64,000 nucleotides of DNA, from positions 310,001-374,000 of the forward strand of contig NZ_JOIR01000011.1 in NCBI RefSeq assembly GCF_000720115.1. Direction: 5' to 3'. Origin of the DNA: Streptomyces sp. NRRL F-2580 (GTDB lineage: Bacteria > Actinomycetota > Actinomycetes > Streptomycetales > Streptomycetaceae). Below, in pieces: positions 57,737 through 64,000 of the stretch (the stretch's first letter is position 1; every line of letters begins with the position of its first letter). A program made the translations under genes and the position numbers. The notes beneath the pieces were generated by a model, which worked only from the letters and a program-made list of their open reading frames with translations, made no database searches and was not told the origin of the DNA.

Positions 57737-58999
57737 GTGCTCCCGACGACCGCTCCCACCCGCCCCCGGCGGCGCATATTCGCCGACCTCACCCCGCTGC
57801 GCACGTCCGCGGACTACCGACGGCTGTGGGTCGGCGGCACGATCTCCTGGGTCGGCCAGGCCATGACGGCCCTCGCGATCTCGCTCCAGGTCTACGACAT
57901 CACCCGGTCCAGCTTCTCCGTCGGGCTCGTCGGGCTCTTCTCGCTCGTCCCGCTCGTCGTCTTCGGGCTCTACGGCGGCGCCATCGCCGACACCGTGGAC
58001 CGGCGCAAGCTCGGCCTCTACAGCTCCCTCGGCGCCGCCGCCCTGTCGGTCGCCCTCGCCGGGGCCGCGCTGCTCGACTACCACCGGGTCTGGTTCCTGT
58101 ACGGGGTCGTCGCCCTCCAGGCGGTGTGCGGCGCGCTCACCGGACCGGCGCGGTCCGCGATGATCCCGCGGCTGCTGCCGGCCGAGCAGCTGCCCGCCGC
58201 CAATGCCCTGAACTCCGTGACCATGACCTTCGGAACGATGGTCGGGCCCGCGCTGGGCGGGCTGATCGTCGCTGCCGGCGGCTACGAGACGGCGTACCTG
58301 ATCGACGCCGTGACCTTCACCGCCGCGCTCTACGCGATGTGGCGGCTGCCGTCGATGAAGCCCGACCGGGCCAAGGAGGCCCGGGGCCGGGCCTCCGTGG
58401 TCGACGGACTGCGCTTCCTCGGGACCCGGCCCAACATCCGGATGACCTTCTTCACCGACCTGTCCGCCATGGTGCTGGCGCAGCCGAAGGCGCTGTTCCC
58501 GGCCGCCGCCGTGCTCTGGTACGGCGGCGACGCGAAGACGGTCGGCCTGATGGTGGCCGCGATCGCCGCCGGGGTGCTGCTGGGCGGGCTGTTCTCCGGC
58601 TGGCAGGGCCGTATCCGCCGGCACGGGCTGGCGATCCTGCTCTCCGTCGCAGGCTGGGGACTGGCCATCGCCGCGTTCGGACTCACCCGGAACCTGTGGC
58701 TCGGGCTGTTCTTCCTGGCCCTCGCCGGGGCCGCGGACACCGTCTCGATGGTGTTCCGCAGCACGATGCTCCAGGCCGCCACGCCCGACGAGATGCGGGG
58801 CCGCCTCCAGGGCGTCTTCATCGTGGTCGTCGCCGGCGGGCCCCGGCTCGGTGACTTCATCGCCGGCAGCACCGCCGACCTGACCTCCCCGGCCCTCGCC
58901 GTGACGGGCGGGGGGCTGGCGTGCGTGCTCGTACTGGGGCTGCTCGCGCTGCGGTGGCGGAACTTCGCCCGGTACGACGCGAGGTCGCCCGAGGCCTAG
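57737..58999 (+). CDS. MFS transporter (EntS-like exporter)
   Basis: 420 aa from the GTG at 57737. About 12 membrane helices; the motif GLYGGAIADTVDRRKLGLYS is the MFS loop 2-3 signature, followed by GPARSAMIPRLLPAEQLPAA and NALNSVTMTFGTMVGPALGG, typical of the EntS-like drug/siderophore exporter group. It should export a small molecule using the proton gradient. Divergent from the YbdK gene and convergent with the broken phytase-like gene, separated from it by a GC-rich repeat. Confidence 0.9.
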   Translation: MLPTTAPTRPRRRIFADLTPLRTSADYRRLWVGGTISWVGQAMTALAISLQVYDITRSSFSVGLVGLFSLVPLVVFGLYGGAIADTVDRRKLGLYSSLGAAALSVALAGAALLDYHRVWFLYGVVALQAVCGALTGPARSAMIPRLLPAEQLPAANALNSVTMTFGTMVGPALGGLIVAAGGYETAYLIDAVTFTAALYAMWRLPSMKPDRAKEARGRASVVDGLRFLGTRPNIRMTFFTDLSAMVLAQPKALFPAAAVLWYGGDAKTVGLMVAAIAAGVLLGGLFSGWQGRIRRHGLAILLSVAGWGLAIAAFGLTRNLWLGLFFLALAGAADTVSMVFRSTMLQAATPDEMRGRLQGVFIVVVAGGPRLGDFIAGSTADLTSPALAVTGGGLACVLVLGLLALRWRNFARYDARSPEA

Positions 59000-59018
59000 T
59001 CGCTGGGACCGCTGGGCC

Positions 59019-59280
59019 GTGCGGGTTGGCTGCGCCTTGCGGGCGGGTTGGCTGCGCCGCGCTTGGCTGCGCCGCTCGGGCGGGGTCGGGTGGGGGCCGG
59101 TTGTGCGGGTTGGCTGCGCCGCTCGTGCGGGGTCGGTGGGGGCCGGTTGTGCCGGGGGCGGGCGCGCGCCGGGGCGTCTTCTCGGGCGCCGAACGTGTCG
59201 GGGGGTCGGCGAGCTGGGCGGAAGTGTGTTCGGCGCCCTGCGGGGATCACCCCGGCACACACCCGCCCCCGTCCCAACCG
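59019..59280. repeat. GC-rich intergenic repeat, copy A
   Basis: A non-coding stretch with repeated GGTTGGCTGCGCC words at its start, then GGGGCCGGTTGTGCCGGGGG and GGCGCCGAACGTGTCGGGGG. The same sequence, with about one difference per ten bases by eye, occurs in reverse at 61,022-61,275. Both copies lie between convergent genes, so they may work as transcription barriers or be mobile non-coding repeats. Confidence 0.8.
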
Positions 59281-59292
59281 GCGGACGTACGC

Positions 59293-59707
59293 CTAGCGGG
59301 CGCGGCGCGCCGGGAGCCCGACGTCCATCCGGGAGAGCCGCGTGACCTGCTGCGCCAGCTCGTTGTCGTCGCTGACCAGCAGCAGCCGTACGCCGGGAGG
59401 TGTCCTTCGCGCCCAGCGGGGCGGCGAGGTGCAACCGTGCGGTGATCTTGAACTGCTGCTTGAAGCCCCGCTTCAGGACGATCAGCCGGCCGTCGCGGGT
59501 CGGCGCGAGCTCGACGGGGCCGTGCCCCGCGTCGACCGGGCAGGCGTACTGGCGCGCCAGCCGGAACTCGCCGTTCCGGCCCCGCTCCCAGGTCTGGATC
59601 CGCTGGCGGGCGCGTCCCTGCGCGTCCTTGCCGTCCCCGGCCGGCGGCCCGGAGAGCGCGGCGGCCGCGGCCGCGGTGGTGGCGAGCGTACGAAGGCGCC
59701 CCTTCAC
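59293..59707 (-). pseudogene. Remnant of a phytase-like esterase gene
   Basis: From the GTG at 59707 the frame reads a short N-terminus, then [20 protein letters not shown] and [18 protein letters not shown] frame change follows, and the other frame gives [20 protein letters not shown] ending at a TAG at 59293-59295. The two halves match the C-terminal region of esterase-like-activity-of-phytase proteins (DGRLLVLERG ... VLVSDDN). The start and most of the middle are missing. It overlaps the end of the AraC gene. Confidence 0.6.
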
Positions 59708-60537
59708 ACGCGGCCGGATCGGGCGAACCGCGCCGGGCTGATCCCCACGTGCCGCACGAAGTGCCGGGTCAGGTGCGCCTGGTCGTAGAAGCCCGCGGCC
59801 GTCGCCGCCTCGGCCGGCCCCGTGCCCGCCAGCAGCAGCCGCCGCGCCAGCGCCACCCGCCGCCCCGTCAGGTACGCGTGCGGCGGCAGCCCGTACGCCG
59901 TCCGGAAGCTCCGGATCAGGTGGGTGGGGTGGACGTGGCCCAGCTCCGCCGAGGCCTCCTCCAGGCCGATCCCCTCGGTCACCCGCGCGTCGATCAGCTC
60001 GCGCAGCCGTACGGCGAGCCCCGCGCCCGGCGCCCCGTACGCCGCCGGGGCACGACCCGCGAGCCACCGGTGCAGCCGCTCCCGTACGAAGGCCAGCCGC
60101 GACTCCGCCTCCAGCCGCTCGACGGCCCCGGCCGGCAGCTCCCGCGTGCCGAGCGCCCGGTGCAGCCCGTGGACGCGCTCCCGCAGCACCGGGTCGAGCA
60201 GCAGCGGGGCGTCGACGGCGGCCCCGGTGAGGCTCTCGGGCAGGACGGAGGCGTCGAGGTACAGGTTGCGCTTGCGGAAGCCGGCCTCGGTGACGGTCCG
60301 CCCGTCGTGGACCACCCCCGGCGGCAGCAGGATCACGGAGTCCCGGACCCCGGCGCCGTGCCGCTCGCGGTCCAGCGCGAAGTCGACCCGCCCGCCGTCC
60401 AGGATCATCAGCGTCCAGGTGTCGTGCATGTGCGCCGGGTAGGCGTGGTCGGTGAACCGGGCGTGGAAGACCTCGGCGATCCCCGGGACCGGCGGCTGCC
60501 AGGCGGAGACCGTGCTGCGCGGACGTATCGCGGCCAT
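59704..60537 (-). CDS. AraC-family transcriptional regulator
   Basis: 277 aa from the ATG at 60537. The N-terminal half is a cupin-like sensor (HARFTDHAYPAHMHDTWTLM, VILLPPGVVHDGRTV). The C-terminal 100 residues hold two HTH units: GIGLEEASAELGHVHPTHLI and RSFRTAYGLPPHAYLTGRRV, then GPAEAATAAGFYDQAHLTRH and FVRHVGISPARF, the AraC signature. Divergent from the small cupin gene with 48 bases between starts, so the cupin is the likely target. Confidence 0.9.
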   Translation of the reverse strand: MAAIRPRSTVSAWQPPVPGIAEVFHARFTDHAYPAHMHDTWTLMILDGGRVDFALDRERHGAGVRDSVILLPPGVVHDGRTVTEAGFRKRNLYLDASVLPESLTGAAVDAPLLLDPVLRERVHGLHRALGTRELPAGAVERLEAESRLAFVRERLHRWLAGRAPAAYGAPGAGLAVRLRELIDARVTEGIGLEEASAELGHVHPTHLIRSFRTAYGLPPHAYLTGRRVALARRLLLAGTGPAEAATAAGFYDQAHLTRHFVRHVGISPARFARSGRV

Positions 60538-60585
60538 GTCAGGAACGTACAAGACCGCCCGCGCCCGCTCCGCGAGGCTGTCCGC

Positions 60586-60948
60586 ATGACGACACACAAG
60601 GTCAACATCGCCGAGAAGCTGGCCGGGTTCACCGAGCAGTGGGCTCCGCACCGCATCGCCCGCGTCAACGACTACGAGGTCAAGGCCGCGAAACTCCAGG
60701 GCGAGTTCGTGTGGCACAGCCACGAGGACACCGACGAGCTCTTCCTCGTGATCAGCGGCACCCTGACGATCCGCCTGCGCGACGGGGACGTGGTGCTGGG
60801 GCCGGGCGAGATGTACGTCGTCCCGCGCGGGGTGGAGCACTGCCCGGCGGCGGACGAGGAGACGGCGATCCTGCTGTTCGAACCGACGGGCACCACCAAC
60901 ACCGGCACCGCCGGCGGCGCCCGCACCCGCGCCCCGATCGACGCCTAG
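60586..60948 (+). CDS. Small cupin-domain protein, 120 aa
   Basis: ATG at 60586. The cupin motifs are clear: WHSHEDTDELFLVISGTLTI with His, His, Glu metal ligands, and PGEMYVVPRGVEHCPAADEE with the last His. One beta-barrel domain, no other part. Could be a small metal-dependent isomerase, dioxygenase or binding protein. Divergent from the AraC regulator, which probably controls it. Confidence 0.88.
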   Translation: MTTHKVNIAEKLAGFTEQWAPHRIARVNDYEVKAAKLQGEFVWHSHEDTDELFLVISGTLTIRLRDGDVVLGPGEMYVVPRGVEHCPAADEETAILLFEPTGTTNTGTAGGARTRAPIDA

Positions 60949-60956
60949 CCCTGGTT

Positions 60957-61020
60957 GCACCGGGGCTCCGCCCCGCACCCGCCCCCCAAACGCCGGAGGG
61001 GCTGGATTGGTGCGGCGAGG
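60957..61020 (+). repeat. Streptomyces-type short intergenic repeat (CTCCGCCCC / AAACGCCGG type)
   Basis: GGGGCTCCGCCCC, then CCAAACGCCGGAGGGGCTGG, lies directly after the cupin stop. This word pair is widespread in Streptomyces intergenic DNA. A second copy is at 63,722-63,790 inside the LysE gene. Confidence 0.7.
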
Positions 61021-61021
61021 T

Positions 61022-61275
61022 CGAACCGGCCGGTTGGGACGGGGGTGGGTGTGTGTCGGGGTGATCCCCGCAGGGCGTCGAACGCAAGGTGCCCCAGCTC
61101 TCCGACCCCCCGACACGTTCGGCGCCCGAGGAGACGCCCCGGCGCGCGCCCGCCCCCGGCACAACCGGCCCCCACAACCCGACCCCGCCCGCGCGGCGCA
61201 GCCAACCGGCGGCACAGCCAACCCGCGGCGCAGCCGACCGGCGGCGCAGCCAATCCGTACGGCGCAGCCGCCCGG
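61022..61275. repeat. GC-rich intergenic repeat, inverted copy B
   Basis: Reverse complement of the element at 59,019-59,280: it reads GACGGGGGTGGGTGTGTGTC at one end and CGGCGCAGCCAACC words at the other, with CGACACGTTCGGCGCCCGAG in between. It lies between the convergent cupin and carboxyltransferase genes. Confidence 0.8.
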
Positions 61276-61293
61276 ACAGGCCGGGCAGGCGAC

Positions 61294-62643
61294 TTAGCCC
61301 GGTTCTCTGCCGACGATGCCGCGGGCGACCCCCAGGGCCACCAGGTCCTGGGGGCGGATGCGGAGCTGGTCCGCGGTGGCCGGGGCGGCTGACGGGGGGC
61401 GCTTGAGGATGGCCGCCGCCAGTTCCGGGGCGATGACCGAGAAGTAGCTGTCCGGGGTGACCCAGGTGTTGCCCGGCGCGGCCAGCGCGAGGGCGCCGCC
61501 CGAGCCGCCCTCGCCGATCAGCAGGGTGGTGACCGGGACCGAGGCGCCCGCCAGCGCGGCGAAGGTGTCGGCGATGGCCGCGCCCGCGCCCGCGTGTTCG
61601 GCGGCGGCGTCGTTGGCCGCGCCCGGGGTGTCCACCAGGGTGAGCACGGGGATGCCGAGCCGGTCCGCGAGGCGGATGACACGGGCCGCCGTACGGTAGC
61701 CCGCCGGGCGGGTGGCGGTGCCGCACTGGGCGGCGTAGGCCACGGCCCGGCCCTCCCGCAGCCCGAGTCCGCACAGCATGCCGGGGTCGGTGCCGCCGGC
61801 CCGGTCCCCGGAGAGGGGCAGGCGGAGTTCGAAGTACGCGTCCAGGTACGCCGGCGCGTGCGGGCGGTCCGGGTGACGGGCCTGGCGGACGGCGTCCCAG
61901 CCGGTGGCCGGCGGCGCCGTGTCGGCCAGTGCGGCCGGCGGCTCCACGGGGCCTGTCGGGCGGGGCGCGGCCAGCACGCGCAGCCAGTCGGCGAGGGCGC
62001 CGGGCAGCTCGGCGGCGGGCACCACGGCGTCCACGTGGCCGGCGGCGTACTGCCCCTCGGCGCAGTAGGCCGCCGGATCCGCGTCCGCCGGGCGCACCCG
62101 GGAGCCGGCGAAGCCGACCTGCGCACTGGGCAGCGCGAGGACCACGTCGGCCCCGGCCCCGAGCGTGGCCCAGCCGCCGCCGGTGGTCGGATCGCGCAGG
62201 ACGGCCAGCTGGGGGAGGCCTGCCGCCCGGGTCAGGACGCTCTGGCGGGCGACGCGCTGGAGCTGGGTCAACGCGAGCATGCCTTCCTGCATGCGGGAGC
62301 CGCCGGTGGCGATGAGCGAGACGAGGGGGAGGCGGTGCTCGCGGGCGTGGGCGTACGCGGCTTCGAGCCGGTCCCCGGTGCGTTGGCCGAGGGACCCGCC
62401 GAGGAAGCCGAACTCGAAGGAGATGACGGTGGCTTCGCGGCCGCCGACGCGGGCGGTGCCGACGACGACGGACTCGTGCTCGCCCGTACGGTCGGCGGCG
62501 CGGGCGCGGGACTCGTCGTAGCCGGTCCAGGTCAGGGGCCCGTCGGAGGGGGACTCCCGTCGGGGGACGGGGAGTTCGGCGAAGGTGCCGGGATCGGTCA
62601 CGGAGGCGATGGCCGCGCGGGCCGAGAGCCGGGTCGTCGTCAC
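61294..62643 (-). CDS. Carboxyltransferase domain protein (fused acetyl-CoA carboxylase-type)
   Basis: 449 aa from the GTG at 62643. Two crotonase-like halves: the beta-like half (about residues 50-230) has FEFGFLGGSLGQRTGDRLEA and LIATGGSRMQEGMLALTQLQ, the alpha-like half (240-440) has VLTLVDTPGAANDAAAEHAG and IGEGGSGGALALAAPGN. It should move a carboxyl group from biotin to an acyl-CoA, or take part in a related decarboxylation. No zinc finger and no biotin domain are present, so partner subunits would be elsewhere. Single gene, convergent with the cupin. Confidence 0.87.
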   Translation of the reverse strand: MTTTRLSARAAIASVTDPGTFAELPVPRRESPSDGPLTWTGYDESRARAADRTGEHESVVVGTARVGGREATVISFEFGFLGGSLGQRTGDRLEAAYAHAREHRLPLVSLIATGGSRMQEGMLALTQLQRVARQSVLTRAAGLPQLAVLRDPTTGGGWATLGAGADVVLALPSAQVGFAGSRVRPADADPAAYCAEGQYAAGHVDAVVPAAELPGALADWLRVLAAPRPTGPVEPPAALADTAPPATGWDAVRQARHPDRPHAPAYLDAYFELRLPLSGDRAGGTDPGMLCGLGLREGRAVAYAAQCGTATRPAGYRTAARVIRLADRLGIPVLTLVDTPGAANDAAAEHAGAGAAIADTFAALAGASVPVTTLLIGEGGSGGALALAAPGNTWVTPDSYFSVIAPELAAAILKRPPSAAPATADQLRIRPQDLVALGVARGIVGREPG

Positions 62644-62652
62644 GGGGTCACC

Positions 62653-63294
62653 CTAGGGGGTGTCTCCGTGGGGGGCCGGGGCGGTGTGGAGGGGAAGGGG
62701 GGCGTCCAGGGGGCGGGCCGGGGGGACGAGCGCCGCGGCGAAGAGGAGGGCGGCGAGCGGCAGCAGGTCGAGGCTCACGGCCGCGGTGACCGTGCCCAGC
62801 ACCACCATGACGGGGCGCCAGGGGCTGACGCGGCGCCGGACGGCGAGCTGGACCAGGAGCCAGACGAGGCCGACGTAGAAGAGCATCGGGCCGACGGTGT
62901 AGACGGCGGGCTGCACCCCCGGGTGGCTCTGGACCTCCTCGAAGAGCCGTTCCATGCCCGGCCGGTCGGCGGCGCGGAAGCCGACGACGAGGTCGATGGC
63001 GGCCTGGACGACGACCGCCAGCGTGCCGGTGAGGCCGAGCAGGGTGGCGGCGGCCGCGCTCAGCCGGCCCGGCCGGGTGGTGGGCCCGGCCATCCGGCGC
63101 AGGGCCGGGAGGACCACGGCGAACAGCGACACGCCGGCGAGCAGTGCGATGTGGCCCGCGGTCCAGGCGGGGCCGGGGCCGCGGTCGGGGTCGCTGAGCC
63201 TGATGAGCCCGTAGGCCAGCATGCACAGGGGTGCGGCGATGAAGGCGGCTCGTGTGACGGTCGTACGGCGGTGTCCCTGCGCTGGATTGGTCAT
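62653..63294 (-). CDS. Integral membrane protein, 213 aa
   Basis: ATG at 63294. About six membrane helices (FIAAPLCMLAYGLIRL, WTAGHIALLAGVSLFAVVLP, LLGLTGTLAVVVQAAIDLVV, VYTVGPMLFYVGLVWLLVQL, VMVVLGTVTAAVSLDLLPLA, LAALLFAAALVPPARPL). No catalytic motif is seen. Ends ten bases before the carboxyltransferase start, so the two may be cotranscribed. Function unknown. Confidence 0.7.
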   Translation of the reverse strand: MTNPAQGHRRTTVTRAAFIAAPLCMLAYGLIRLSDPDRGPGPAWTAGHIALLAGVSLFAVVLPALRRMAGPTTRPGRLSAAAATLLGLTGTLAVVVQAAIDLVVGFRAADRPGMERLFEEVQSHPGVQPAVYTVGPMLFYVGLVWLLVQLAVRRRVSPWRPVMVVLGTVTAAVSLDLLPLAALLFAAALVPPARPLDAPLPLHTAPAPHGDTP

Positions 63295-63382
63295 GCGCCG
63301 ATCATGTTCGGCGGGGTGCCGGGCCGTATCCGGCATCACCCCGAGGGCACCCCGAGGCGTCCCTCGGTGTTCCCTGACCGCC

Positions 63383-64000
63383 TCACCCGAGGGACGGGAG
63401 GGGGAAGGCGATCTTCAGGGCGTAGGCGGCGACCAGGCCGTAGCCGAGGCGGAAGGTCCAGACGCGGGCGGTGGCGGAGATCCGGGTGCCGGCGAGCGCA
63501 CCGAGCACGACGAGGGTCTGCTGCCAGAGGAGCGAGGCGGCGCCGACACCGAGGAGGAAGGCGGCTCCGGCCGGGCCGGTGTCGAGGGTGGCGCCCTGGG
63601 CGGTGGTGAGGGCGGCGAAGTAGAGGGCGGTGGTGGGGTTGAGGGCGGTGAGGCCGATGTAGCGGGCGAAGGCCGTTGCCGCGGGGCGCGTACCGGTGCG
63701 GGTTACCGGGCCGGGTGCGGCGCCGTCGCCTGGGCTCCGCCCCGGGCCCCGCGCCTCAAACGCCGGCGGGGTTGGATCGTGTGGCGGGGTGGGGGTGGGC
63801 AGCGGGCGGGCCGAGCGGGTGAGGCCGTGGGCCGCGATGGTCAGGAGGACGGCGGCGGAGGCCAGGCGGACCCAGGCTTCGACCGGGGAGACGTGGGAGG
63901 CCACCCAGGGGCCGACGGCCGTGGCCAGGGCCGCGTAGCCGAGGTCGACCACCGCGATGCCCGCGGCCGCGGCCATCGCCGTCCGGCGGTGCCGCATGGC
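63383..64000 (-). CDS. LysE-family exporter, N-terminus beyond the window
   Basis: 206 residues are visible and the frame stays open at the right edge, so the true start lies outside. Helices match the LysE/RhtB group (AAAGIAVVDLGYAALATAV, WVRLASAAVLLTIAAHGLT, YIGLTALNPTTALYFAALTT, AFLLGVGAASLLWQQTLVVL, LGYGLVAAYALKIAFPL). LNPTTALYF is the conserved NP motif. The cytoplasmic loop (PTPTPPHDPTPPAFEARGPG then RSPGDGAAP) is encoded by an inserted short intergenic repeat, an odd in-frame addition. Exports amino acids or similar small molecules. Confidence 0.85.
   Translation of the reverse strand, partial: AMRHRRTAMAAAAGIAVVDLGYAALATAVGPWVASHVSPVEAWVRLASAAVLLTIAAHGLTRSARPLPTPTPPHDPTPPAFEARGPGRSPGDGAAPGPVTRTGTRPAATAFARYIGLTALNPTTALYFAALTTAQGATLDTGPAGAAFLLGVGAASLLWQQTLVVLGALAGTRISATARVWTFRLGYGLVAAYALKIAFPLPSLG
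63722..63790 (+). repeat. Short intergenic-type repeat inside the LysE gene
   Basis: GGGCTCCGCCCCGGGCCCCG, then CTCAAACGCCGGCGGGGTTG, is the same repeat family as at 60,957-61,020. It keeps the LysE frame open and adds a Pro/Gly-rich loop between membrane helices. Confidence 0.7.

Noticed and set aside
57725..60067. 780-aa minus-strand ORF over the MFS gene and AraC end
   Set aside because: It lies antisense to a clear MFS transporter and mixes Pro/Arg/Gly-rich text; only a short internal part (59.3-59.7 kb) is a real gene remnant.
61594..63609. 671-aa plus-strand ORF
   Set aside because: Antisense to the carboxyltransferase and membrane protein; composition is that of a shadow frame in high-GC DNA.

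Overview
The window comes from a high-GC actinobacterium, almost certainly Streptomyces. The evidence is strong GC bias at third codon positions, GTG starts, a WhiB protein, DUF2637, DUF4326 and DUF6221 proteins, XRE/TPR regulators, rare TTA codons and the style of the flanking chromosomal genes. About 56.2 kb on the left is accessory DNA that ends at a 3' tRNA fragment near 56,233-56,259, which I read as one attachment end of an integrated element. To its right lies ordinary chromosome with visibly higher GC. The other end of the element, its intact tRNA and its integrase are not in the window.

Region 1 (1-6.7 kb) holds a radical SAM protein cut by the window edge with small companion ORFs, an XRE/TPR regulator with a TTA codon, an NAD-dependent epimerase, an accessory tyrosyl-tRNA synthetase and a NUDIX hydrolase. 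Region 2 (6.7-17.7 kb, minus strand) is a tightly overlapping type IV secretion (conjugation) operon: lipoprotein, SLT-NlpC/P60 wall hydrolase, small pilin-like membrane protein, tandem VirB8/TcpC-like protein, VirB6-like, SCO6880-like, VirB4-like ATPase, and a VirD4-like coupling protein made as two polypeptides. No relaxase was found. Region 3 (18.2-24.1 kb, minus) is a maintenance and replication module: DUF2637 membrane protein, DUF4326 protein, DnaC-like ATPase, HTH replication protein with large internal palindromes, WhiB regulator and Xis-like protein. A divergent regulator at 24.4 kb with about three XRE-like segments probably controls it. Region 4 (25.4-30.6 kb) has an amidohydrolase / MAB_1171c-type membrane protein / ImmA-IrrE protease operon, a split-barrel flavin/F420 oxidoreductase and decayed sequence.

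Region 5 (30.8-55.3 kb) is a defence island. It holds a complete DNA phosphorothioation set: a Dnd-associated putative methyltransferase, dndA divergent from dndBCDE, and a palindromic candidate operator between dndA and dndB. Immediately downstream, on the same strand, is a cassette I do not recognise as a named system: a sigma-region-4-like protein, a GIY-YIG nuclease, a GHKL (MORC/MutL-like) ATPase, and a second, much larger DGQHR protein related to DndB. I saw no DndFGH or SspE restriction genes, so this cassette is the best candidate for a new phosphorothioation-linked effector. Further along are an OGG-fold protein divergent from a membrane-bound Mrr-like nuclease, a lower-GC four-gene operon (PLD-SF2 helicase, small protein, CxC SMC-like ATPase, 174-aa partner) and a restriction endonuclease-STAND NTPase fusion.

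Region 6 (56.3-64 kb) is chromosomal: YbdK-type carboxylate-amine ligase, MFS exporter, a broken phytase-like esterase, AraC regulator and cupin, a carboxyltransferase, a membrane protein and a LysE exporter. Two inverted copies of a roughly 260-bp GC-rich element flank the AraC/cupin block, and a second short repeat family sits next to one copy and also inside the LysE gene.
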